DNA from: Theobroma cacao
Taxonomy: Eukaryota > Streptophyta > Magnoliopsida > Malvales > Malvaceae
Assembly: GCF_000208745.1 (NCBI RefSeq)
Contig: NC_030853.1
Location: forward strand, 28,010,061 to 28,074,060
Reading direction: 5' to 3'
Length of the DNA: 64,000 nucleotides
Part shown: positions 13,959-26,600 of the stretch, in pieces
Layout: every line of letters starts with the position of its first letter
How positions within the stretch are numbered: the stretch's first letter is position 1
Position numbers and translations under genes: made by a program
The notes under the pieces: generated by a model
The model's input: only the letters and a program-made list of their open reading frames with translations
What the model was told of the DNA's origin: nothing
The model's database searches: none

Positions 13959-16270
13959 TAATTTAAGCTGTCTTAATTTTTTAATGAAAAGCAACAAATT
14001 TCAGAGGAATTGTTGTGTATCAAATTACAAAACTGTCCTTAGGGAGGATTTAAATACCATTTAACGGTCTGGTTCGGTGTACATTTGCTTTGGAGCAAGC
14101 CTTTATTGCCAAAAGTTTTTGTGGGGAGGAAGATGAGTTATGAAAATGTGGTTGATATGCAGCCAGGCATGAGCTGGGTGACTTTATGGTTCAGCCCAAA
14201 GGACTATTCAAACTATTTGGGCCAGCTTGTTTTTATAGCTGACGTGATTGGGCTGGACTTTCATGGGGTTTAACAATGTAATAATTTTTGGTCACCAATA
14301 AAAGAAATTTAAGTGAAATTGTCATTTGAATTATTCTCTTGGAAACAAGATTTTATGTTTAAATAAATCATAATAGCTTTTTTTTTTCTTGTCTAAAGAA
14401 ATTTATGACATGTTTGGTTGGGTAGAATAAAATAACCATTCCTTTCTTATTCTTAATCTTTTCTTATAACTATTTTTATTTTATTTCATTCCGTGAATCA
14501 AATTACATAAAATAATTATTCCAATTTTATCGATTTTCACAAAAAAAATTATACTCTTCCATTACGCGAATAAAACGTATCCTTAAAACTATAGGAATAA
14601 ATTTTCAATACTTCCTTTGCTAATAAAACAAAATATCCCTCTCGAAATAAAATATCGTAGGGCGGAAGCATCAGTGCCAATACCATGCGCACAGTACGGA
14701 ACAGTGGAAGGGAAAATGAAAAACCAAAAAGAAGGGATGATTCTAACGTGGAAATGGTCCCAAATTCTGTTCTGTTTTCACGCCCGGTCTCTCCCTGTGC
14801 CAACCGCTATTACTATTCCTAAACCCTATCTTTCGCACATGGCTACTAGCCAATAGATCCGCCATAGTGAAAGGGTTGTGGCGGGCATGGCAGGACCCCT
14901 TCTTTGTCAGGGCAGGCTTAGGCCAGACCAGGACCCCCTTGCCTGCCTTTGTCCTGCTGCATTTTGATAACCTGGGTCACCTTAATTGGACCCGACGATC
15001 ATTTCTCTCCCCTTTTTGATGCTCTTTCTCAATGCTAGTTTTGAGTAGCAAGTTTTACTTCTTTGAGTTACAGATGCAATAACACATAGACCCCAAAAGC
15101 AACAAACAACCAACAGCTTTTTGAGTCGTATTTGGATTCAAATTATACCCTGAATCACGAGACAAATACTAATTTATATGGAGTTTGTGGCTCAAACAAA
15201 ACCAAGCCTGACTAGCTTAAGACTGCTGAGGTTTTTACTAAAGCTTGACAACTGCATGTGCCACTTTTCTTTTTAGTAGTCTCACAGCAGTTACTTCAAT
15301 CTCGATGTTTACCTTTCAGTTCGAGTATATTAATTTTCAGCTTACAATTCTTGACCTCATGAATTGAATAATGTGGACTTAAAGCATACAAGTTGGGAGC
15401 ATGTCAGGTTTCTTAAAGTCTTTGCTCTGCTATGCTTAAAGAAAATGGCATTTAACTCATTCCTTCATGTTACCGCTCACAGGAGAGAATGATGCATAAT
15501 TGATGAAAAGTTTCAACCAGCAACTTTAAAATAAGGTTAAAGATCTTAAAATCATAGGGGCAATCTTCATTCCCCAGACGCAACTGTCCCCTTGGGCAGC
15601 TCACCAAGCTTACGTATTTGATTTGTTTAAAATTTGGTGTCCTGAAGAATTATTCCCTGGAATTATTCACTAGTCTGTTCCTTGAAAATGGTAGACTTAC
15701 GTCAGGGTTGTATAAAAAAATATAGAACTACCTGCATAATCCACTAAAGAAAAGCTAGAATAATGAATATGACCAGGAGAAGAAGAAAGAGGACGTACTT
15801 AAGAAAAGAAAAGAATCTACTTCAGTTGAAGTCATTGGCTCTTAGTGCCTAATCAAAAGATGATTAGTAGATAAAAATAAGCGAAGATAATACATGCGTT
15901 TAAGTTACAAATCAGCATGATCATCATTGCCATTTGCCACCAACTTTGAAAACCAAAAACCGAGGACAGAAACCCAACAGTAATCACCCAATTATCACTT
16001 GCAAGAAAATGAGTTCTACAAATAGCAGAGCCTTTTGCTCCCTCCCTCCACCCGTAGAGAGAGATGTAAGGAGTAAAACCAAGGTTCAATTTCAAACATC
16101 TAAGCAGATTAAAATGCTCAAAGATATATATAATCCAGTACTTGGTTTTTTTTTTTTCTTTCCACCAATACTTTTATGATAGTCTGTGAACAAAGTTGTG
16201 GAGTTGGTTTACTTTTTCTTGGCTAGCTCTTCAAGGGAAAGAAAAAGACTGATGAAGATCAAAACAAACG
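13959..16270. other. intergenic spacer between transporter and FLZ genes
   Basis: About 2.3 kb. The first part is probably the promoter of the transporter. A GC-rich inverted repeat lies at 14889-14957; the rest is AT-rich and holds no supportable gene. The last few hundred bases before 16270 are probably the 3' untranslated region of the FLZ gene. Confidence 0.5.
14889..14957. repeat. GC-rich nested inverted repeat
   Basis: Two nested 7-bp inverted pairs are visible: GCAGGAC at about 14890 with GTCCTGC at 14951-14957, and GGCAGGC at 14911-14917 with GCCTGCC at 14941-14947. The patch stands out as GC-rich in AT-rich spacer. It could be a transposon remnant or a structured RNA; neither can be decided here. 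Confidence 0.45.
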
Positions 16271-17530
16271 TCAAGAACAAGTCCCAAAGACATCATCAGA
16301 TTCCAGTTTATCTATCCCTTCCTCTAGCATCATCTCTTGATACCTGCATTCTCTGCTGCAAAATGCTTTCTCCCCTCTGAAAGAGAATAGAGCAATCAGA
16401 TTCTAGATTTTGATATCACTTGGATTGATAAAAAAAAAAGCAACTTTGATGTTTAAGAAAGTTGAAATTATTCCACTAACACAAAAAACCAAGCTCAAAT
16501 TATATGTCCTGAGACTAATGAAACCACAAAGTACAGGGTTGTTTAAAAGCAAAATACAATTCAAATTAAGCTCAAGGTATTAATTGATCGAAGTTGGATC
16601 AAATTTTCATCAAATACTAGATCAAAACATTTTCTTTCACCTTGAAAACTGAAAAAAACAGAAAAAAATTATGAGAAAAATAAAAGAAGATAGAGTAATA
16701 CCAAAAAAGTAATCATGTCAGAAGAGAGCAGAAAACAATTCCAAAAATGGAAAGCTTGAGTCTAACCTGTACATGTAAATGTCTTTTCCCTGTCCAAGAT
16801 TCTTCTTGCAAGTGTAACAGAAGCTGAGAAAACTCTCTGATTGGTAACTAGATCTATCAGCCAAAAATCCATTCTCCCTCTTCAAAGAAGAGAACCCAAC
16901 AACCCCACAGCAGCTCTCAACAATGCAATTATCAAAAATATGGGTGGTTCTTGGATTAGGCCCATGAGATATTACACAAGTGTAATCTTCTGAGAGTTCC
17001 ATCTCAGTAGCTGAGAGACTCCCAGCGAAGACCCCAGGAGAATTCAAGGTCTCAATGCTTTTCCTCACTGGAGAAGGAGACATGCCAGATGAAAATGAAC
17101 TCAACTGAGAATTCCTTGTCTTGATACCAAACTCGGGAGGTGTTCTAGGAGATTCTGCTGGAGAAAAAACAGGGGGCAAAGATGGAATTTGGATCCTTAG
17201 TTGTGAACCAAACAGGACAGATTTTGACAAGTTGGAGTCAGAATCATCATCTTTGAGAGCATCAACAATGCCAAGACCAACCCCTTTAGTTTCAAGTTTA
17301 TGTCTAGTTTCAGGTTCTGGGGTTTTGGGGATGCTTGATTCAGACCAAAATGGGTTTCTGAAAGCTGAAAATGGTTTGCTATCAAGTATAGAAGTTGGGC
17401 TCATAACAACCTCAGTATTATCAGAAAAGGCTTTTAAAGTAAAACCAGTGAACAACCTAGGAAATGAGGTGGGCTTCTTTTGCTGCTTGTTGTCTGTGGG
17501 ACTTGGAGGAGTAGCGCCACAGTCTGCCAT
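16271..17530 (-). CDS. FCS-like zinc finger (FLZ, DUF581) protein
   Basis: Two exons (17530-16767 and 16376-16271) give 289 residues. The FLZ finger is near the C-terminus, with Cys238 and Cys241, the KDIYMYR segment, then Cys261 and Cys265 after the intron. The intron splits codon 255 inside the finger, as is usual in this family. FLZ proteins act as adaptors of the SnRK1 energy-sensing kinase; the finger binds the kinase subunits. The N-terminal 235 residues are Ser/Pro-rich and apparently disordered, with conserved blocks such as FPRLFTGF and VLFGSQLRIQIPS. The starting MADCG is the only Met ahead of these blocks. The donor (AG/GTTAGA) and acceptor (TTTCAG) keep the frame. By memory, the syntenic Arabidopsis gene is At3g22550. 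Confidence 0.92.
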
Positions 17531-18966
17531 TATTAAAATCTAAACCTTTGCTTTCTGATTCTTGCTCTTGATCTCTTTTAGAGCATCAATTGAAAATTTG
17601 GTAGTATTATTCTTGCCCTGTCAACCATGGCAAAGAAAAATTTTAAAGAAAAATCCAAGCATTACATGGAGAAGAACAATTTAACAAAGGAAAAAGAGAG
17701 AGACTCGCCTGAAAATATTGGGATTTTACCAAGAAACTGTTGTTGATTGAAAGAATTATCCTTTCAAGGCAACTTTAAGCTTCAAAAATAAGAAAAAAAA
17801 GGAATTTTCTTTTTCTCCTCTTTTGAGGTTAATATAAGCGAATGAGGAAAACAAGGGCAATATCAACAGAGTCAAAACCACCATCTTTACAAAACCCAGA
17901 AACCAGAAAACAAAACCGAAGGCCCCATGGAACACCTCTCCTTGTCTCCGCTACAACTCTGTGGCCTCCATTTCTGAACAGTTAATTACAAACCCATGAC
18001 AAAAAAAAGAACAATAAAGAAGAAGAAAGATTTCGCTTTAATCTCCCTTATTTCTCGGCTATTGCTACCTCAATTTCTCAGTAAGAATCTATCTGGAGAG
18101 ACTTCAGAACAGACATGCATAGAGGCCCTCACGGGTCATCATCATAGAGACCAGACGTGCAATGAATCAGAAGAAAGAAGGTTTTGTATTTTTGTTTCCT
18201 ATAATATAATAAAGCTTTCTTTTTGGGCTTGGCTTTTGCTTCCTCCTTTTCTTTTTTTCTACCTTCCACTTTCTTTTATCTCACCTCAATGCAGTCCAAT
18301 TCTCAAAAAAGAAATTGGTTTTTTCTATATCATACTAAAAAGATTCAATAGATGTAGACAAAACCCCTTCACACAACCCCCCAAAAAGAAAGAAAGAAAA
18401 AAAAAACAATACAAAATTTAATATACCTAAAGAGGACTACAATAAAAGAAACAAAAAACCCAACAAGAAAACAAAACAAGATTAGTGAATTCTGAACTGT
18501 GGGTGATCAGTTTTTTTCTCTCTCTTTCTTAACTGGGTTTATCTTTTTTTTTCTATGCTCTTTTATTTGAAACCCCACTATTGCAGTTTCTCCATCATCA
18601 GTGCTGAAAAATTAGCATGGAATTGCAGAGAAAAGACAGAGAAAAAGAGAAAAGAAAGTGAGAGAGAGAGAGAGAGAGAGAAAGAAAAAGAAAAAGAAAG
18701 CTTTTTGTTCAATTGAGGAGTTGTTGGGGGTGAATATAAAGACGCGTGTGCATCAGAATCAGCAGTTTTTGGCTAAAACCACCTCTCCCTCACTGTCTCC
18801 TAATATGGCATGTGTTTTTTCACGTCAGTTTTCCCTTTTCCTTTTTTTTCTTTTACCCTCGGCTGCTTTCTTCTACAACTGCTGATGGATTTTTCTCAGT
18901 GGAATTTCGATTGCTAAACTCGCTTTTTCTTCTTTTCCTCTGCCTCTGTTAATATCAATGGCTGCC
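17531..18966 (-). promoter_or_regulatory. probable long 5' leader of the FLZ gene
   Basis: A TATA box lies on the minus strand about 1.4 kb before the FLZ start, with no other gene between them. The interval reads on the minus strand as pyrimidine-rich sequence, including a CT microsatellite. A possible 3' splice site (TTGACAG) lies about 100 bases before the start codon. I infer a long, probably intron-containing leader; the donor site could not be fixed. Confidence 0.4.
18658..18681. repeat. (GA)n / (CT)n microsatellite
   Basis: GA dinucleotide array on the plus strand, so CT on the strand of the FLZ gene. It falls shortly downstream of the likely TATA box, where CT tracts are common in plant leaders. 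Confidence 0.9.
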
Positions 18967-18974
18967 TATTTATA
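18967..18974 (-). promoter_or_regulatory. TATA box, probably of the FLZ gene
   Basis: TATAAATA followed by GG on the minus strand. The nearest downstream coding region on this strand is the FLZ gene, about 1.4 kb away, which requires a long leader. Confidence 0.4.
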
Positions 18975-20939
18975 AAAGCACCGAGGCATTGAAAGCTGAC
19001 GGGACTGCCCAGCCGTAAATTATTAGCTTAACCAAAGCAGCACTCGTTTTTGCAGCTCTTGGCTTGGCTCGGCTCATTTTTATGGCTTTGGAGTTTGGGG
19101 TCTTCTCTTTCTTTTTTTTTTAGTCCTTTAATTGGAATACTGTCTTGATTCTTCAGGCTTGAAGCTTAAGACTTAAGAGTTGTTGAATGTTGGAATTAAA
19201 TTAATAAAAGATTATTAATTTTGGAAAAATACAGTGCCTGAAATTTGATGAGCTAGCCGAATGAACAACTTGACCAAAGTAGTGATAAGAAATCCACTTG
19301 GGACTTAAATTACGTGAAGGACACTGACCTATAAGCTCAGGTTAAGTTGATCCCCACGTCAGTGCCCTAGGTGGGGCCCTTCATAGTTTTTCTTTTTGGA
19401 CCAATTTTGGATTTGGAAAATAATAAATAAATCACGGACCGCCCTGGTGGACCCATCATCATCATCATACTCAAGGTCCACCGGATGGGCCTCAAAGTAG
19501 GTCCTACTTAACTCCCAGTTCTACACTCGAGATTCCTGACCCGGACCCACCCATCACTGATATCGGGCATTCGTGTTTGATAAATAACAACTTAGTATTA
19601 ATCTGGGCTAAATTATTTTAATTCCGTTTTTACTGAAACGCCCTTGTGAAAACGATGAATCGATTTTAACGGCAGGGACACAATTGGGAAGAATCTTGGG
19701 AGGGACCCCCTTAGAGAATGATGGTTGTCCAGAGGCTTAATTAATGGGATACCTTGATTTACCCAACCACTCCGAGGCCGTAGGCTGGACCCCCCCCCCT
19801 ATTTTTTTTTTTCAGTTTTTGGTTAATTTTTGAGCCACCCCACTTTTAGCCCTTTCGCTATTGTTTCAGCCCAGGTGCGAGGGGGGCTGACTGCCAAGGA
19901 GCCACTACGTGGTATGTACTGTGTATATAGAGGGAGGAGAAATTTCAAATGGAGAACAAAAAAAAAAAAAAGAAGAAAAGAAAAGATTGTGGGAAGAAAT
20001 GGCTTTCCATGAAAACTTTTGGGAACGAGATTGGTCCTAATATGTGTATAATAAATTAATGATAATTGACGGAGTTTCATGTCTCAAATTCAATCATATT
20101 TGTGCATTATTATTGATTATAAAGTCTAAATCATTAAGCCAAGATCTTTTCTATTATTATAGCTAAAACTTGTGTTATGACCCAATAACGCGACCAATAG
20201 TTAACAAGATTTGACTTATGAAAAAACAGTGTTTGTGTTGTATTTTATTAATTAGTTATGAAATGAAATTTGTGTTTAGTGTAGGTTGATATATCTAATC
20301 TATACTTAATATGTTTTATTATGTTTAATAAATTAAAACAATAAATGTTGTAAAATCCATTTATTACTACGTGAAATTATACAAAAAGAGGTAGACTTGT
20401 CCCATTATTATTTTTTTCACTTCAACAATATATGAAAAGATAGTTACCAAATTTTTGGTATATATTTATAACGTATTTGATTTTAGATTCCTTTTTCTAA
20501 AATAAAGAAAAATAGAATATTACCAAGCCTCAATCATCCTTAAGGTGACATTATTTTGCCATTAATAAAATATATAAGTTAACCAAATAATCATGGAACT
20601 TCCAACTTTGACAAAAAAACACCTGATAAGTGATATCAAAATTAAGAAGGTTTTAAAAGCAATCTACTTATCCAAACTTAAAATATAAAATAAAATGAAG
20701 ATTGATGAATAAATTTGACGTTTGCTATTAAAGAAAATAAAATAAAGATTAAAATGGGTATGAAAAATTATGACGAATTAAGAGATTACATTGTTTTATA
20801 ACTTGATGAGTGTTACATTAACTGAGGTGATTTTTTACTGCTTATGATAACAATTTCAGTTTTGTTTTGGGAAGCCCAATTAATCTTTTGAAGTGAATCT
20901 TCTAGGAAAGAAAAAAAATATTGAAAAGAAATATCAGGT
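18975..20939. other. intergenic spacer
   Basis: No gene visible. The section contains poly-C and poly-T runs near 19790-19813 and an A-rich run near 19956-19985. From about 20050 on it is strongly AT-rich. Confidence 0.55.
20911..20918 (-). terminator. RNA polymerase III terminator of the tRNA
   Basis: On the minus strand an eight-T run follows the tRNA 3' end by about 21 bases, with a shorter four-T run (20924-20927) just before it. T-runs of four or more end Pol III transcripts. Confidence 0.7.
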
Positions 20940-21012
20940 CACGCCTGGTGGGACTCGAACCCACAATCGTCTGATTAGAAGTCAGACGCCTTATCCATTA
21001 GGCCACAGGCGC
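20940..21012 (-). tRNA. tRNA-Arg (anticodon UCU)
   Basis: A 73-nucleotide cloverleaf without an intron. The acceptor arm pairs GCGCCTG with CAGGCGT (a G-U pair at the end), followed by discriminator G. The D arm carries the A-box region GGCCTAATGG. The anticodon arm is TCTGA/TCAGA around the loop CTTCTAA, giving anticodon UCU, which reads AGA/AGG. The T arm is GTGGG-TTCGAGT-CCCAC and forms the B box. No CCA is encoded, as expected for a nuclear gene. It stands alone in AT-rich spacer. Confidence 0.97.
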
Positions 21013-21840
21013 TGGCGTCATCTTCCACCTAAGAACATTTATTCAACGAATGATTAGGACCGTACATATTGGCCGCTAGCAAAGTACGTAAAACAGCTGC
21101 TATGAACACTGTGATTTCACTTAGGTATAGCGAGTTTTTTAATTTCTTATATAAAAAAAAGTTATGTGTCTAACTTACAAAAGAAATAAGCATTTATAAA
21201 TTTATTATTAATTATCTTTATATTTATAGGAGTAGTCGGAATTTTTTTATTGTTGGAAAAACAATAATTATTTTCTTTATAATAGTAGCTTTTATTCAAT
21301 AAGAATTTATGATAAGTGTATATATCTACAATTCAAATAATCGGAGTTCAAAATCTAATTTTTTATAAAATAATAAAATACAAATCATCACTATAATAAA
21401 TTTTGATTTTAATCACATTTTTTGAAGCAATATACAGTTTTTTATATAGTAAAATTATAAAACATGCAACTATTTAAATTTTTAGTGAGATATAGCTCAA
21501 AATTGTTGTGTGCATGTTAGAGTAAATGAGGTCTCTAGTATTTGTTATAATTTCTTGAATCTAACAAATAATATATCATTGACTTAAATTGACTTTAATA
21601 CAAATCAAAATCATCATTATTAGAATGGTTTGCTAATTTAATTACTTTTAAAGCATTTATAGTGATTGCATTAATTATAACTCGTATTTACTTAATGAGC
21701 GCGTTTCTTTTTTTAAAGCAAAAGCGTTAGAACTTTTAGGTAGAAACTTCAAGTCTCTTTACATGTGAATTTAATTCATTTTTATATTATTTTATTCAAC
21801 TGATTTTTTTCCATAATTGTAATAAGTGATATATATCTAT

Positions 21841-21860
21841 CTATATATATATATATATAT
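21841..21860. repeat. short (TA)n tract
   Basis: About 20 bases of TA repeat in AT-rich spacer. Confidence 0.85.
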
Positions 21861-22160
21861 GAAACTTATTTGATTATAATTAAAATTTCTACTAATATAC
21901 CATCCTAGTATTCAAATCTTCTTTCACGGGGGCTAGTATTATTTATTTCTAATATATTATCCAATCATTAGATTTAATATTTGTTTTAAAAAAAATGTTG
22001 ATCAATTTACTAGTATTATTTATTTCTAAGTGGCATATTGTTTAACTCATTTTCTTCTACCATTAATTGCTTTAAAGAAACGACAGGGTTTATCATACGG
22101 GGCTACTCTTATATTTAAATATACTAATAACATATGAAACAATTTTAAAAAGTTTTATTA

Positions 22161-22256
22161 GCATTCGAGCATTTTGCTCATTGGTTGGTGCATGAACTTC
22201 CTACCTAAAGAGTAGATTTCGAATCTCCCTTATTCCAACTACAAAAAAAAAAAACC
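22161..22256 (+). mobile_element. SINE-like insertion (tRNA-derived short retroelement)
   Basis: A 96-base segment flanked by a perfect 16-bp direct repeat, TTAAAAAGTTTTATTA, at 22145-22160 and 22257-22272. It has an A-box-like stretch (TTGCTCATTGG, about 22184-22194), a B-box-like stretch (TTTCGAATCTC, about 22217-22227), and an A-rich 3' end of twelve As. Together these are the hallmarks of a Pol III-transcribed SINE inserted by target-primed reverse transcription. The family is not identified. It is short and could be a truncated or minimal SINE. Confidence 0.8.
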
Positions 22257-23646
22257 TTAAAAAGTTTTATTACATAGTTTTGCAATCTCAAAAAAAAAAA
22301 TAGTGTTCTCCTTAGAGAGCATTACCTTATGCGTTGAGATTCTAATTAAACCAGCTTCATGTGTCCTAATTAATTGACTCAATCTGAAACAGATAGAAAA
22401 AATAAAATAAAAATGCCAAACTTATAGGATCCTACAAAAGATAGCACACAAAATTTGTACTTTATCTCTCACAAAATTATGCACGATCAATCATTTAAAT
22501 TGTGTATAGTTTGGAGGATGGGCAACATATCGGCTTAATTACTCTTTAATATTAATTTGCTACTATGTATAACTTGTGAAACAAGTTGTTTTCTTATTCG
22601 ATACGACAGTTGTGGATCGATTTCAGTTGCATAAAATCGGAGCAAGTTTAGTTATCAGGTACGTGATTCATAAATGCTTTTCAGGACCTCGTAATGAATC
22701 GGTAGAGTAATCTCTTGACTAATTTCTTGAAGCTTTTTTTGTTTAAAATGAAGAAGCTTTTAATGAGGACATGTCTTTGTCAATGAGAAGGTTAAAGGTG
22801 GAGCCCCTAATAATTAAGTGAAATAAGTTGTAATTAAGTTTTGGATTATTATGGTTACATAACAAAATGGAAGCCGAAAGCAAAATTTAATGAATTTTTA
22901 AATTTAATTGTACACGAAAAGTATCGATAGAAATGAAATTTTTTTAGTTAAAATCGAATAATATATCAAAATTGGTGAAAATAATTTAAATTTTTTTTTA
23001 CGTTCATAATTATTGAATAAAAATTATATATCTGTTTTGAAGTTTGGATTTTTAATTCTAGTTTTCATATATCCAATTACTTATAATAAGAAATTATATG
23101 GGCATAATCACTTCATTTAACACCACATAAGAGCACTATATTGCAAATATTCGTTCATGTTATATATATTGTAACTCAATTATCAATTGATTAATTAAAT
23201 AAAATGAAAATCTGGTTACGGTAATCATATTCTTCGATGTTTATCAAAAGGATAATAATAATCTTCAATGTTCATGGTAAGGAAAAAAGAAGATGAAAAT
23301 GAAATGGCAAGACTACAATGTCCACATCATGTTATCAAAAACCTAACCCTATATATAGTTGGAGCAAGTGGGAATTGCATCAATCTTTTCCTTTATGATG
23401 TAACCCTAGCTAGGGGCAAGCACTTATGATCTTGATAATATCTCTATGACGATGCCATAGTTTAAGACTGAAAGAGAGGGACCCCATATATATACTTGCC
23501 TTTTTTATTTGTTAATTAAGGTTTTTTATGAGTAAAATTGACTTTGCGACCAGAAAATGGTTATACCATTCTAAATTTTAGTTATCGAAATATAGGTAGA
23601 TTTCATAAATTCAAATAAGAATAGGTTGTATGAATTATTAATATGT

Positions 23647-23649
<3 letters not shown>

Positions 23650-23690
<41 letters not shown>
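23650..23690. repeat. (TA)n microsatellite
   Basis: Uninterrupted TA array of about 41 bases. Ile-Tyr frames on both strands are artefacts of it. Confidence 0.97.
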
Positions 23691-23695
<5 letters not shown>

Positions 23696-26600
23696 TTACC
23701 CAAATCATAAGCAGGAACGTGAATAATGTGATGTTTTCCTTTTGTTTAAGGTTTTTCTTGTCTAATTGCGTGTGGAAATTAATTAAATGTCCTCTCAAAG
23801 GACTTTTGAACCAAAAAATGGGTCATGGGAAAGCTCTCGAGTCTTGATCAAGCTCCATGCCAACGGGACCTACATTGACTTGATCACCTGAATGCGTCGC
23901 ATTTATTAATGCTGGAGTGTTAGAGGCGCGAAGAACTTTAGTAAGTAAATCCACAGAAAGGCTATGATAAGACCAGAGAGAAGACATCACTTAAGAACAA
24001 ATGTTCATGCACCCATGGTTGGTTTTCTATAGTTATATCATGTTCCTAACCTAGAGTTGATGCTACTTATCCAACGAAAGAGGGCAATTTCAGTAACCCA
24101 ACTCCTCAGTCTTCTGTTACTTAATTTAAGCAAAAATCCCAGCTGTAGTGGAACCTCAAATCTGGACACTAGACCTCACCAAATCAAACAAAAGGATAAT
24201 GAAAAAGGAGAACCACATATCTATAGATTCAAATTTGTTCCTATCATGATGATGCCATGCAATTTTTATTAAAAAGGATCACTACTACTAATACTATACT
24301 ACTATTTGATCTCTTGCTGGAGGTCAAGCAAGACATGATTTCATTCTACTAGGTACATATACTACCCCTCTCTAGCCCCCCCAGAGAGGAGAGTAACATA
24401 ACAAAAAAGAAAAGAAAAGCTGAAAAGGGCAGCCATGAGCAATGGGTTTTAGGTTCAATGATTGAGCAAAGCTTCCGCCTTGTTGAGACCCCAATTTGTT
24501 TTACCCTGTAGCTGTTCTTAGATGAACAGATTCTTTACATGCAAAGACACGTACGTTTCACCAAAAATGAAACTTAGTAAAAGAAGTAGGTGACACAGCT
24601 CCCTTGGGGCCTCAATGCTCACATGGAAAAACCTAGTGGGTAGGACCATTCACGAACCTATTCAGATGTCCTTTTTCATAAGTTTTAAGTATATAGTGAG
24701 ATTGGTGACCCTACCCTAATCATTAACCATCAGCTTTCTTTTTTCTTTTATACTAGCACTAACACTCTTGCTGTTTCTTTCTGACCTCTGAAATAATTGT
24801 AAAAACTATATACTCCATCCATTTGCCTTTTAGGCATATAGACATAGCTAGCTAGGCTTTAATGACAGTCTTAATTTCATAGTCCATCAAGATGAAATCC
24901 ATTCAGTTTTTCACTTTTGTATGAAGGCACATATAGATAATTTCCTGTTTTTGATGCATTAATTAGAATAGATAGGAAGGGTTAATTTATTGTCAACTGG
25001 TCATGAAATTGGTGTAAAACCATGCAAGTACACAACCCTTAAATTTTGTTGTATGATTGTATCTTAATTCTTATGCAAGGCCCCGCGTATCCTAAGTAAA
25101 AGGCCAAATCCCTTAAAGAAGTGAAAAGTAATGTGACAAAATTTTTGATCACAACTATATAGTTATCCTGCAGAAAGAACATCGAGGTATAAAGGGAAAG
25201 AAGCAGAAAAGATTTAGTAATAATCCATCCAGCTACAACGATATCCGAGCCCAAATTACATTCTTGTCTTAGGCACCCAAGTTCTCCTTTCCTTTAAGCT
25301 TTTTGGGACAATTACGTCTTGCTTTATCCAAACTCTCTGCGCGGCAATCATCACATATTTTGCATGCCTCCATGCTTAGATGTTTTCTTAATAGGAAGGG
25401 GACCAATGTCGTTGTAGTTCCCTAACTATTGCACTAGATGAAGGCAAGATCAACAGGAAGGCTAAAAGTTCCTTGAGCCCTTGATAGTACTACAAAATTG
25501 GAACAAAAACCATCTAAAAATTAAGTTTGCTTAAATGAAGTGTTTTGATCAATATGTGAAAAGGTCGACTAGGATTGTGCATTCAACGATTCCACCCCAT
25601 TCCTTTTGATTAAGTTCCCTGACTAGTGACTACCAATTAAAGCCTAATACAAGTACCCAGAAAAAAGAAAAAAAAAAAAAGAAGAGAATGGGTATAGTGT
25701 TGTTGGTGGTGAAGATACCCTAGCTCTTAGAAAGTGAAATGTGATAGGCAAATGAAAGAGAGAAGAGTTGGATTGAAAACACAAACAAGGATATGAAAGG
25801 ATTCCCCTCGTGATGACAAAAGCACTGATGGAGACTTCAAAGATGTAAATGTGGCTGATATTATTAACCCCTTTTCCTTCTAAGAATTATCACTCATTGA
25901 ATTGAACAAGAAAGAGAAGAGAATGATGGGTTGCTGGGTATGAAAAGGGTTATTGTATTAAAGAAGCAAAGTAGGAATTTTGGAAAAAGCATCGAAAAGA
26001 GAAGGGCAAGTTTCGATTTGTCTTTGTCCATGAAAGGGCACATTTATTCACTGTTCTTTTCCCAAGCAAGTACATCTACAAGTTACCTAGCAAGGAAACA
26101 CTGTTCCTTCTCCTCATCACGATTATTAATTTCCTCATTATCAACCCCAAAAACACAAAAAGGTATTAGTAGATCTGTGGGGTTGCCAAAATGTGAAAAC
26201 TGAGCAAATAACAGTTTTAAATTAATTCATTTTAATTGATATTTGTAGTTAAAAGCATTTGAATATTTGATTGAATTGGGAGCGAAGTGAAGGTAATTCC
26301 TGTCACTTAAAATTTGTTCACTGATAAAATCCATTGCAGTGGTAGGTGTGCCACCTCTTTCTATCACCCATGTTCTGCATACCACGTGGCGCACTTTGAT
26401 TGGCCTAATTGGGACCTTGGAAAACATAAAATGATTTTTTTCTCAAGCCCAAGTTTGGTCCTTTTCTGTTCTCAGAATTTAACTGCATGCACTGATCATC
26501 GCCGTCCTTTTTATGGCAGTCTCTCATCTGCATATACATACAATGTGTTGTGGCCTATGGGAAATGGATGGTGATCACAACTGATATCAAAAGGGCAACT

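Noticed and set aside
17121..17543. Plus-strand frame of 140 codons
   Set aside because: Shadow of the FLZ exon on the other strand, with no motif.
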